From Nostoc sp. FACHB-152 (GTDB taxonomy: Bacteria; Cyanobacteriota; Cyanobacteriia; Cyanobacteriales; Nostocaceae), in contig NZ_JACJRV010000032.1 of NCBI RefSeq assembly GCF_014697475.1, positions 1 to 64,000 on the forward strand: a DNA stretch of 64,000 nucleotides, written 5' to 3'. The notes under the pieces were generated by a model, which saw only the letters and a program-made list of their open reading frames with translations, had not been told where the DNA came from and did not search any database. Positions 1-8,475 of the stretch are shown here, in pieces; the stretch's first letter is position 1, and each line of letters starts with the position of its first letter. The position numbers and the translations under genes were made by a program.

Positions 1-171
1 ATTCGGTTTATAGCTTGGGTTTTCTCTATTAACCAATCTAAATTATCTAAGTTTTATTTAATTTTCTTATATTATTTTACCATAGTTACTCTGGGAGAGC
101 CATATAATGTTACGTATTGAGGCTTAATATTTGCACGATCATTGTTTAACACTCATACATAATTAGCAAGC

Positions 172-199
172 AATAGGATGATTTTGATATCACCCTATT
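172..199 (-). terminator. Hairpin downstream of sdhA
   Basis: An inverted repeat with 11-base arms (172-182 and 189-199, one mismatch) and a 6-base loop lies 8 bases past the sdhA stop. The sequence after it on the minus strand is only mildly T-rich, so termination is plausible but not certain. The rest of bases 1-206 shows no gene. Confidence 0.4.
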
Positions 200-206
200 A
201 CTAAAA

Positions 207-1934
207 CTAATACTTCCTTTCTTGTGGCTCAAACATATTAATCACCACGGGGCGATATTGAATATCAATACCTGCGGGTGAATAGTAAGCCATTGTATGT
301 CTGAGGAAATTGACATCATCTCGCTGCGGAAAATCTTCGCGGAAGTGTGCGCCGCGACTTTCTTGGCGGTTTAAGGCTGATGCTAGAATGGTTTGCCCAA
401 CAACCATCAAACTTCGCAGTTCTAAAGCCTCTACAAGTTCTGTATTCCAGCAACTACCTTTGTCGTCTAAATAAACTTGACTATATTTTTGCTGGATTTC
501 TGTGATTTTTTCCCAACCTTGACTCATTAATTCTTGAGTACGAAAAACACCACAGAATTCGGTCATGGTATCTTGAAAAGCTTGGCGGACTTGGTTAATG
601 CGATATTGTCCTGGTTGTTCTAGTAAGGCTTGGATTTCTTGTTGGGCTTCTTTGATATAGCGTTGTTCTTCAATAGTAGGTAATTTACGTTTCTGTACAT
701 ATTGAGCGATCGCCGCCCCAGTTCGTTTACCATAAACTACACATTCTAATAGCGAATTACTACCTAGACGATTTGCCCCATGAACGGAAACACAAGCTGT
801 TTCCCCAGCAGCAAAGAAGCCTTCAACTAAACCATCATTACTACTGCGAACTCGACCATCAATGTTAACAGGTATACCACCCATACAATAATGAATTGTT
901 GGGCGGACTGGCATTGGTTGAGTCACTGCATCAACGCCGACTAAGCGGTGGGCTTCTTCCCAGCAGAAGGGAACGCGACTCATAATTTTTTCTTTACCCA
1001 TGTGGCGCAAGTCGAGATAGACAAAAGGCCCGCCAGCACTACCATCAGTATGAACACCACGCCCAGCCCGAATTTCGTAGGTGATCGCCCGTGAGGTAAT
1101 ATCACGAGGAGCTAGTTCCATCCGGCTGGGTGCGTAGGTTGCCATAAAGCGATCGCCTTCAGAATTAATTAGATACGCCCCTTCTCCCCGCACTGCTTCG
1201 GAAATCAATACCCCGACCGGATACAAGCCAGTGGGATGGAACTGCACAAATTCCATATCTTCGAGGGGTAAACCTGCGATCGCAGTCATCGCCAAACCAT
1301 CGCCTGTAGAAGCGTAATCATTGGAAGTGGTGTTATAAACGCGACCATAACCACCAGTAGCAAACATTACCGCCTTTGCCCTGACGACCTCAATATGTCC
1401 ATCCAAAAGGTGATACATCACAACACCTTTTGCTTGACCTTCTTCTAAAATTAGGCGCATGACGTACCACTCTTGATAAATATGCACACCGTAACGCCGC
1501 AAATTATTTACCAATTCATGTAAAATTGCGTGACCAGTTTTATCGGCGGCGTAGCAAGTGCGATTGTGGGAATGTCCACCGAAAGCCCGTTGGGCAATGC
1601 GACCATCGGGTAAACGAGAGAACAAAACCCCCATATGTTCTAAGTCAATTACCACATCTGGTGCTTCTTGGGCGAGAATTGCCACTGCATCTTGGTCTGC
1701 CAAGTAATCAGAACCTTTAACAGTATCGAAAGCGTGTGCTTCCCAAGAGTCTTCGGTATCAACATTTTTTAACGATGCTGCCATACCACCTTGGGCAGCA
1801 ACCGAGTGAGAACGAATAGGGTGAGTTTTAGCCACTACAGCAATATTTAAACTAGGGTCAGTACGGGCAATTTCCACCGCCGCACGACACCCAGCCAATC
1901 CACCCCCGACAATAATCACATCATGTGACAACAT
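207..1934 (-). CDS. sdhA: Succinate dehydrogenase/fumarate reductase flavoprotein subunit
   Basis: The flavoprotein subunit oxidises succinate to fumarate at the cytoplasmic face of the respiratory (thylakoid or plasma) membrane and passes electrons to the iron-sulfur subunit. The 575-residue protein shows the FAD-binding GGGLAG motif near residues 10-15. [10 protein letters not shown] at about 41-50 contains the His that carries covalent FAD in this family. [10 protein letters not shown] near 380-390 belongs to the substrate-binding and capping region. I chose the ATG at 1934 because GGGGG lies just upstream and family proteins start at this point; an upstream ATG at 1985 would add 17 unsupported residues. 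No sdhB or sdhC lies beside it, as is common in cyanobacteria, where sdh genes are scattered. Length and motifs are intact. The split between succinate dehydrogenase and fumarate reductase cannot be settled from sequence alone. Confidence 0.93.
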   Translation of the reverse strand: MLSHDVIIVGGGLAGCRAAVEIARTDPSLNIAVVAKTHPIRSHSVAAQGGMAASLKNVDTEDSWEAHAFDTVKGSDYLADQDAVAILAQEAPDVVIDLEHMGVLFSRLPDGRIAQRAFGGHSHNRTCYAADKTGHAILHELVNNLRRYGVHIYQEWYVMRLILEEGQAKGVVMYHLLDGHIEVVRAKAVMFATGGYGRVYNTTSNDYASTGDGLAMTAIAGLPLEDMEFVQFHPTGLYPVGVLISEAVRGEGAYLINSEGDRFMATYAPSRMELAPRDITSRAITYEIRAGRGVHTDGSAGGPFVYLDLRHMGKEKIMSRVPFCWEEAHRLVGVDAVTQPMPVRPTIHYCMGGIPVNIDGRVRSSNDGLVEGFFAAGETACVSVHGANRLGSNSLLECVVYGKRTGAAIAQYVQKRKLPTIEEQRYIKEAQQEIQALLEQPGQYRINQVRQAFQDTMTEFCGVFRTQELMSQGWEKITEIQQKYSQVYLDDKGSCWNTELVEALELRSLMVVGQTILASALNRQESRGAHFREDFPQRDDVNFLRHTMAYYSPAGIDIQYRPVVINMFEPQERKY

Positions 1935-1990
1935 AACTAGCCCCCGATTGCAAAAAGATGCTGTTCTATTGTAGAGATTTTGCATCTTGA

Positions 1991-2021
1991 CAAAAAAAAT
2001 TCCCTGTCAACTGACAGGGAA
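1991..2021 (-). terminator. Rho-independent terminator of the small membrane protein gene
   Basis: A perfect 10-bp stem (2000-2009 with 2012-2021) is followed on the minus strand by a run of eight T. It lies between the stop at 2073 and the sdhA start, so it should insulate sdhA from the upstream gene. Confidence 0.8.
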
Positions 2022-2072
2022 GTTAATTTATTCAACATAGACAATTATTAAAACCCACTAAATTTCTACCAT

Positions 2073-2393
2073 TCAACTAGTAGCTTGTACAGGTTGTTGC
2101 TGAGAAACATTACCTGGTATGGGTTCGGTTTTTGTACCTGGTTCTATAGCAGTTAGTTCAATATGATTTAACAATGTAGTTACAAAAGCGAACAGTAAGA
2201 AAGGTAACGATAGCAGAACAATTAAACCTACTGTTGCCAAAGCATATACAGGTCGCCTAGCACCCATTAAAGCTAAGGCAGATGCCAAACTTATAACGAT
2301 TGTAATTAACCAGACAATTATTTGACCGTAGATATCGCCAAAGGTTAGGGTACAGACAAATCGATAGTTTTTAATATCGCCCTTGTTCATCAC
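2073..2393 (-). CDS. Small membrane protein of unknown function
   Basis: A 106-residue protein with two predicted membrane segments, roughly residues 24-45 and 52-76, separated by a short basic loop (GARRP). A polar, proline- and glutamine-rich tail follows. There is no enzymatic motif and I do not recognise a named family. Two Met codons open the frame and either could be the start. It is transcribed toward sdhA but separated from it by a strong terminator, so it is probably its own unit. Its 5' end overlaps the open frame of the divergent Uma2 remnant by a few bases, but the recognisable part of that remnant starts well away. Function unknown. Confidence 0.6.
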   Translation of the reverse strand: MMNKGDIKNYRFVCTLTFGDIYGQIIVWLITIVISLASALALMGARRPVYALATVGLIVLLSLPFLLFAFVTTLLNHIELTAIEPGTKTEPIPGNVSQQQPVQATS

Positions 2394-3030
2394 AGTTGCC
2401 TCAAGTCTCTCTATAGGTTCTACGTTAGAGCCATGTTTGGCTTCCAGACAATTTCTAAATATTTTTGCAATGTTTGTAATATCGCTTTACATTCTGGCTT
2501 TTTTGTTAGTAAAAATTGTGAGGCAACTGCATCTATCTAAGATAATAGAAATTACTTCCAAAAGTTGTAAAGTAAGGCAAATAGTTTTAACTCCTCAACA
2601 ATTAGATGCCATGATGCCTGACGCTAGTCAGCTATATAGCGATGAGCCAGAAATGGAAAGTTCTCTGCACGCCCAGCTATTAATTCTGGTTACTTGTTTA
2701 GAATGGTTATGGCGCGATCGCAATGATTACTTTATCGGCGCGAATCTGACAATTTATTTCAGTCGTCAACAATTGCGTAATCGTGATTTTCGCGCTGGTA
2801 GTGAATATCAAGAGATTTCACCTAACGTTAATGGTTGGTATTGGAGTCAGGAATTAGGTTTATATTTAGGTATTGATGCAGAGAAATTACGCTATTTTAC
2901 GGCTGAAGGTGCTTTAGTACCAACCCCAGAAGAAGCAGCATTACAAGCACAATCCCAGTTGCAACAGGAACGGGAACGTGCTGAACGGTTAGCAGAAAGA
3001 TTGCGTTCTTTAGGTATTGAAGATGAATAA
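2383..3030 (+). pseudogene. Uma2-family (DUF820) nuclease remnant with in-frame loss of the core
   Basis: Uma2 proteins are PD-(D/E)XK-type putative endonucleases that are very numerous in cyanobacteria. Here the N-terminal part (from about base 2580: LTPQQLDAMMPDAS, EPEMESSLHAQ, CLEWLWRDRNDYF, ANLTIYFSRQQLRNRDFR) joins directly to the C-terminal part (GSEYQEISPNVNGWYWSQEL, KLRYFTAEG, VPTPEEAALQAQ, then a coiled coil). In relatives about 70-80 residues lie between these parts: a PDFFVV-type strand, a WVVWEE segment and the PDLIIE...K catalytic core. All are absent, so the protein should have no nuclease activity. The first 60 or so residues of the open frame are hydrophobic, do not resemble the family, and may not be translated. 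The frame is otherwise intact, so a short protein may still be made. It ends 7 bases before the convergent phosphoesterase gene. Confidence 0.65.
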
Positions 3031-3037
3031 AAGATAT

Positions 3038-4789
3038 TTATTGCAACTTAAATTCATCAAACTTCATAACTTCTGAATCAGGTTTGCGTGTATCAAAACG
3101 GTAGCTGCTAACTGTGCCTGTATCTGTATCAAAAATACTAAAAACGGTGATATCATTACTAGCAATATAAGGCATTGCTTTACCATCTTCACCTACGATA
3201 GGCGCAATGGTTGGCACTACTGGTTCTAAACCATTGGGGTCGCCAAGTACAACATATTTCTCTTGATAATTTGTTGGGACTTCTCGCTTTCTTTCACCCC
3301 AAGCCGCACCATAACTATTACCAACATTTGATGTTTCTAAAAAGTGCATTCCCTGAGAATTAACGAAGCGGTTCCATAAATGGGAATGTCCATAAAATAC
3401 TAACTGTACGTTGGCTGCTTCTAGTAATGGCATTACATCACGGATGATGTAATCTGCATTTTTAGGATATTCGTAACGCACTGATGTAATTTTACCTTGA
3501 TCATCCCGTTCTATAATTTGCACTGGGTCGGTGTATGCAGGGACGATATTATCACCCAGCGTGTGCGGTGGATGATGGAACATGACAATTTTATATTTTG
3601 CTTGTTGAAATTCTGGACTTTTGAGTTCTGCTGCTAGCCAATTATATTGTGTACTACCCTGAGCAATTGGTTCATAAATCAGCTGTCCATAACCCCAGTT
3701 TTCAGGATTATCTAAATTTTGTTCGGCTTCTCGATATCTACCTGTATAGTTTTCGTTTAACTTAGGGGTGCGCCACATATTTGTAATGTACAGAACTACT
3801 AACCGCACATCACCAAAGCTAACTGCATAATATTTTTTTCCACCTTCCTTACTTTCGGGTAAGGTCAAAATTTCTTCGTAGGTAATTGTATTGTAAGAAT
3901 TATCGATTAAAGATTTGCCGCTATAAAGTCTTTGAGCCACCGCACGGGGAAATGTATCATCAAATTCATGGTCTAAACTCCCCTTTCTGGCAAACCTACC
4001 CATGACTTCATGATTACCAATGCAAGTATACATCGGTGCGTGTTGAATGATTTGTCCGCCGGTGTAGGTTGCAGTCACGCCGTCATGCTGCATTTGATAT
4101 TTAGCACGACCTTGTAAACCAGGAAAGAAAGCATTCCCCCGATTATCATCAAACCATTCCGAAGCGCGATCGCTCACATTAATTAAGTCACCAGCAAACC
4201 ACACAGCATCCACTCTTCCCACTGTCTCGACCACCTTTTGCAAATTTGCGGCGGTCATTGGCTTGAGTTGATGGTCGGAAGTGAGGAGAATTTTTAACGA
4301 TGTACCTGCTTCAGGTTTAGGTGCAAGGGTGAACACATCACTGCTGACAGTTTCGCCATCTTCTCTGGTACTAGTGACGCGATAGTTTACCCTAACTCCA
4401 GGCTTTAAACCAGTCACTTCAGCGTCGTGTCGCCAAATGTCACGCTTTACAGGTTGTTGATATACTTGTCCATCTTGGGTTTGCTTCCCGACTCTAGATT
4501 TTTGGTCTTCGCGTGTCCGGCTAAGTTTAGTAGTAGTGGCTTTAGCAGTTTTCTCTAAATCTTCACCGTAGGTGACTAGATGTTGATTACCAGCAAACTC
4601 AGTAAACCATACTACTCGTACTGATGTTGCAGTTGGCAGTTGCAAAAATGGATCTGTCAGCAGTTGCGGTGCTGCGGTCATAATTGTTTGCCCAAACGAA
4701 TGCACGCTTACCAAGGTAAAGCATAGAACAAACAGAAGTACAGATGAGAGTAGTTTTTTGTTTGTTCTTACTGCGATCGCTCTCAGCAT
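3038..4789 (-). CDS. Secreted calcineurin-like metallophosphoesterase with purple-acid-phosphatase-type N-terminal domain
   Basis: A 583-residue exported hydrolase, probably a phosphomonoesterase or phosphodiesterase acting outside the cytoplasm. Residues 1-33 form a signal peptide (KK, a hydrophobic stretch, then SFGQ). Residues about 40-160 look like the fibronectin-type domain that precedes purple acid phosphatases (LPTATSVRVVWFTEF, VNYRVTS). The dinuclear metal site is complete: TSDHQ near 171, GDLINVSDR near 200, GNHEVMGR near 258, FHHPPHT near 404 and GHSHLWNR near 466. The C-terminus carries a small beta-rich segment. It is a single gene, convergent with the Uma2 remnant, and its upstream neighbour pixL lies in the same direction 90 bases away. 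I saw no phosphate-box-like repeat upstream. The substrate is unknown. Confidence 0.85.
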   Translation of the reverse strand: MLRAIAVRTNKKLLSSVLLFVLCFTLVSVHSFGQTIMTAAPQLLTDPFLQLPTATSVRVVWFTEFAGNQHLVTYGEDLEKTAKATTTKLSRTREDQKSRVGKQTQDGQVYQQPVKRDIWRHDAEVTGLKPGVRVNYRVTSTREDGETVSSDVFTLAPKPEAGTSLKILLTSDHQLKPMTAANLQKVVETVGRVDAVWFAGDLINVSDRASEWFDDNRGNAFFPGLQGRAKYQMQHDGVTATYTGGQIIQHAPMYTCIGNHEVMGRFARKGSLDHEFDDTFPRAVAQRLYSGKSLIDNSYNTITYEEILTLPESKEGGKKYYAVSFGDVRLVVLYITNMWRTPKLNENYTGRYREAEQNLDNPENWGYGQLIYEPIAQGSTQYNWLAAELKSPEFQQAKYKIVMFHHPPHTLGDNIVPAYTDPVQIIERDDQGKITSVRYEYPKNADYIIRDVMPLLEAANVQLVFYGHSHLWNRFVNSQGMHFLETSNVGNSYGAAWGERKREVPTNYQEKYVVLGDPNGLEPVVPTIAPIVGEDGKAMPYIASNDITVFSIFDTDTGTVSSYRFDTRKPDSEVMKFDEFKLQ

Positions 4790-4878
4790 GGATAACTATG
4801 TCAAAGTTGATTGAAGCTAAAACAATAGTACCTTGACTTGACTAATGTTTTGCATTAACCAACATCGCTCATCTTTAA

Positions 4879-7800
4879 CTAATTATGAATTAGAGAACCA
4901 ATAGTTGAAAGGAACTCATATTCTAAATAAGGCTTAGTTAGATAAGCTTTAGCCCCAAGTTCCTGCGCCAACTGTCGATGTTTTTCAGCACTACGAGAGG
5001 ATAAAATTACTACAGGAATTTTAGCGAGATTTGGATTTTGTGTAAGGTTTGTTAATAATTCAAAACCATTCATCCGCGGCATTTCCAAATCTGAAATAAT
5101 AAGTTGAATATGCGGATTTTTTTGTAACTGTTCTAGGGCTTCTACACCATTTTGGGCTTGAATTACCTGATAACCGCTTCTTTGTAGGGTGAGAGACAGT
5201 GTTTGTCTCAAACTAATAGCATCATCTACGATTAAAACTACATTTGGTGATTGGTAATTAGCTTCTGGATTCTGGTTTAATGACTCTCTATTATTTAATG
5301 GAGTCAATACAAGCTCATCTTCTACGGTTGGTTCTGGTTGACTTACTAATGATGTAATTGCAGGTGTCGCTGGCAAATTAAGAGATTCTAAAAGTAGAGA
5401 ACCATCGATAACTAAAATAAGATTGCCATTAGCAGAACTACTACAACCATAAACATATTTTGGTGGTGCGATCGCATTGCCCAAAGGCCTGATTACTAAT
5501 TCTTGTTCACCAATTACTTGGTCAACTTCTAAACCAAAAATACCTTGATTGTGCTTGAGGAGCAACACAGGATTATTCATGAATCTTGTATCAAGTGTAT
5601 TTTGGCTATTATTAAGGCTATGACTGTTAATGTATGAACAGTTATAAGACATCAACTCAGAAAGTTGAAATAAAGTGACTAAAGTTTCATCCTGGTCTGT
5701 ATGCCAATGCAAAACTCTTTTACCTTCCAATTCCTTAATTTGTTGCGATGTCGGAATTAAGATTTTTTCAACACTGTCTAAAAGCAGCGCATAAACAACG
5801 CCTCCTGCTTGAACAAGCATTAATTGGTCAGTAGTCATAGAAAAAGGTATCTTAAGGATAAATTTTGTGCCTTTTTGCGGCCAAGTTTGAACTGAAATTG
5901 AACCATTGAGCGATTGCATCTGAGAACGCACGATATCTAAACCCATACCGCGTCCTGAAATATTGCTTACCTGTTCAGCAGTGGATAGCCCAGGTGCAAA
6001 CATCAAATCTAATAATTCTGATTCATGCTCATGAGATGTAACAAGGTTCATCTCAATTGCCTTTTTACGAATGCTCTCTAGATTTAATCCCTGTCCATCA
6101 TCTTGAACTTCAATAATAGTTTGGCTACTTTGATGATATGCACGGATTGCAATTAAACCTTGTTCTGGTTTACCCAATTCTCGACGCACTTCTGGAGGTT
6201 CAATACCGTGATCAAAAGCATTACGTACTAAGTGTAATAATGGCTCATAAAGTTTTTCAGCGATCGCTTTATCAACAAGTACTTCTGTACCAACCAGTTG
6301 TAGCGTTACATTTTTGTGATAAATGTTTCCTAACTTTTTCACCATTGGGGTAAAACGATTCAAAATATCGCCTAAAGGCAACATCCTGGCTTCTACTAAG
6401 TTATCAATAATATTGAAAACTAAATTTTGTTTTTTCTCACTTAATTGAGTAGCTTGTTTGATGATTAAATCGAGAGATTCTGTAATTTCTTGGAGTTGTA
6501 AAGCCTCTTCTATTGCTTCATACAAGGATAAATGAAATTCTGTATATACATCCATTTCCAGTGAATCAAAATTCACGGTTGCAAAATTTTGCGTAGCTTG
6601 AGCGGTACGGCTTTGTAAATGTAGCGGTAAGTCCCGTAATTGATTTAATACTGTTTGGTGTTTGTTCAGATGTAGTAAGAATTGCTCAACCATTTCTTGC
6701 ATTTGTTCATCATAAAAATTACGTTTCTTTTGATGAATTAGCAATTCTCCTGCTAGGTAGTTGAGATTTCTTAATGATTCAACATCAACACGCACGAATG
6801 AATGTTGACGTGCTTTTTTATTTGGGCTAATTTGAATCTTATCTTCTATTTGTTCGTTAATATTATTAACTACTTCTGGCATTAACTCTACAACTGTATC
6901 TTCGCCTGTAGATAAAGTACTAACGTTATCTGAATCATCAACTGTTGCCATTTCTTCACTCTGGTTAGATTTATCTTCTGCTTCCCCTCCCCAGATTGAT
7001 TCTAGAAGATTATCAGTTTCATGAAATGCAGGTTTTGATATTTCCTTAATAACTAAAAGCTTTTGTAAATTTGGATGATCCAGCCAATTTTTTTCTTGGG
7101 CAGTTATCGGCGGATAATTTTTATATTCTTTTGCTAATGTACAGATTTCACTTTGTAATTTTTGGGTTAAAACTATGGAATTATCAGTCTTTTGATTATC
7201 ATACTCAAACTTAGCTACTGCCAGCAGGACAATAAAAATAATCCCGTGACGATAAACGCAAAGATTATAACTATCTTCTGGATTTTGAACGTAAGATAAA
7301 AATTCTTTTAGCCAAGTTTCAATATAATTAATTTTATTTTCTCTATCTATTTTACTAACTAACAGAGATAAATTAAGCTCTTGCTTGGGGATGTCTCTTT
7401 GGTGATGGAACCAACCCAAGATACATTGAACTATTTTAATATATAACTTAGCAGTTTCCGGCTTAATACACTCATGAGTATTATTGCTAGATGTGGTTAA
7501 AAACTCGTAAAATTCATTTGTAATTTTATCGAACTGATCAGTAGCTAAATTATTTGAAAAATTTTGCGTTAAGTTTTGCCAATCTTGCGAAAGTGTAGGT
7601 ATATAAGCGCGATCGCCTGATAATATTGTTGTTTGTATTGCTTGTAAATCTTGTAATGCAATTGTGGCAATTTGCTGAACTTGAGCAGGGTTTGCTTGTA
7701 GCGCAGCCATAATTGTCTTTGCAAGTTCGCCTAACCCACTTAAATCTAAAGATTCCGCAAGTCCAAGAAATACTTCCGCTTCTGAGTTTAAAAAATCGAT

Positions 7801-8352
7801 AAATTCCGCATTATCAGGAGGATTATTAATAGCTGTAGCAATACTTTCTAGACGTTTTTGAACTCCTACCTCAAATATGGACTGAACCACATCAAATCCT
7901 AATTCTTGAGAAGTCGGAATATAATTATCATCGCCAAAAACATCACCAAGCTTTTCTTGTAGTTGTACAATAATAGCCGTTACTCTTTGAATAATTTCTT
8001 CAACATCAACGTTAGTACTTGTTAATTCTGCGGTTATGGCTAAACGCAGACATTCGTAAGCTTTAAGTAAGAGTGTATTTAAATCAGCATCAATAACTAT
8101 ATCTGGGTTATACAACGCTTTAAATACATCTTCTAAAGAGTGGGCAATCATCTGAATTGTTTCTAGCCCAACAGTAGCAGCACCACCTTTGAGTGTATGA
8201 GTTGCCCGCATTAAAGAATGAACTTTATTCTTTCTATTACCTTCCCCTTCCGCAAAACTCAAAAGTTCTTGCTCAATTGTTTGTAATAATTCTGGGGCTT
8301 CTGCTAGGAAATAGACATAACCTTGTTCACGAATTTCAGCATCTGTAATCAT
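4879..8352 (-). CDS. pixL: PixL: CheA-type hybrid histidine kinase of the phototaxis operon
   Basis: CheA-like kinase (1157 residues), last gene of a five-gene chemotaxis-type operon. An N-terminal Hpt domain has its phospho-acceptor in ATHTLKGGA (His52). A long, poorly conserved middle region of about residues 130-520 follows. The kinase part then shows a dimerisation helix region, the N box LVRNAFDHGIEPPEV near 712, a DDGQGL motif, and SGRGMGLDIV near 800. A CheW-like regulatory domain spans roughly 840-1000. A receiver closes the protein, with the acidic pocket LIVDDA near 1044 and the phospho-acceptor in ISDLEMP near 1089. Fusion of CheA to a receiver is the form found in cyanobacterial Pix/Tax and Pil systems. 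It would take signals from PixJ through PixI and phosphorylate PixH and PixG. Identity as PixL rather than another CheA paralogue rests on the linked cyanobacteriochrome receptor. Confidence 0.88.
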   Translation of the reverse strand: MITDAEIREQGYVYFLAEAPELLQTIEQELLSFAEGEGNRKNKVHSLMRATHTLKGGAATVGLETIQMIAHSLEDVFKALYNPDIVIDADLNTLLLKAYECLRLAITAELTSTNVDVEEIIQRVTAIIVQLQEKLGDVFGDDNYIPTSQELGFDVVQSIFEVGVQKRLESIATAINNPPDNAEFIDFLNSEAEVFLGLAESLDLSGLGELAKTIMAALQANPAQVQQIATIALQDLQAIQTTILSGDRAYIPTLSQDWQNLTQNFSNNLATDQFDKITNEFYEFLTTSSNNTHECIKPETAKLYIKIVQCILGWFHHQRDIPKQELNLSLLVSKIDRENKINYIETWLKEFLSYVQNPEDSYNLCVYRHGIIFIVLLAVAKFEYDNQKTDNSIVLTQKLQSEICTLAKEYKNYPPITAQEKNWLDHPNLQKLLVIKEISKPAFHETDNLLESIWGGEAEDKSNQSEEMATVDDSDNVSTLSTGEDTVVELMPEVVNNINEQIEDKIQISPNKKARQHSFVRVDVESLRNLNYLAGELLIHQKKRNFYDEQMQEMVEQFLLHLNKHQTVLNQLRDLPLHLQSRTAQATQNFATVNFDSLEMDVYTEFHLSLYEAIEEALQLQEITESLDLIIKQATQLSEKKQNLVFNIIDNLVEARMLPLGDILNRFTPMVKKLGNIYHKNVTLQLVGTEVLVDKAIAEKLYEPLLHLVRNAFDHGIEPPEVRRELGKPEQGLIAIRAYHQSSQTIIEVQDDGQGLNLESIRKKAIEMNLVTSHEHESELLDLMFAPGLSTAEQVSNISGRGMGLDIVRSQMQSLNGSISVQTWPQKGTKFILKIPFSMTTDQLMLVQAGGVVYALLLDSVEKILIPTSQQIKELEGKRVLHWHTDQDETLVTLFQLSELMSYNCSYINSHSLNNSQNTLDTRFMNNPVLLLKHNQGIFGLEVDQVIGEQELVIRPLGNAIAPPKYVYGCSSSANGNLILVIDGSLLLESLNLPATPAITSLVSQPEPTVEDELVLTPLNNRESLNQNPEANYQSPNVVLIVDDAISLRQTLSLTLQRSGYQVIQAQNGVEALEQLQKNPHIQLIISDLEMPRMNGFELLTNLTQNPNLAKIPVVILSSRSAEKHRQLAQELGAKAYLTKPYLEYEFLSTIGSLIHN

Positions 8353-8366
8353 AATTATAATTTGGG

Positions 8367-8399
8367 GGAGTGTTGAAGGAGTGTTGAAGGAGTGGTGAA
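8367..8399. repeat. 11-base tandem repeat between pixJ and pixL
   Basis: Three copies of an 11-base unit (GGAGTGTTGAA; the last has one change) lie in the 123-base spacer. No hairpin is obvious. It is typical of short tandem repeats in cyanobacterial spacers. Confidence 0.6.
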
Positions 8400-8475
8400 T
8401 TTGAAGTGGTGAATTATAAAACTTCTATATTTACTAATCCCTACTTTCTTTTCCCCACTCTCTACTCCCTTTTGA

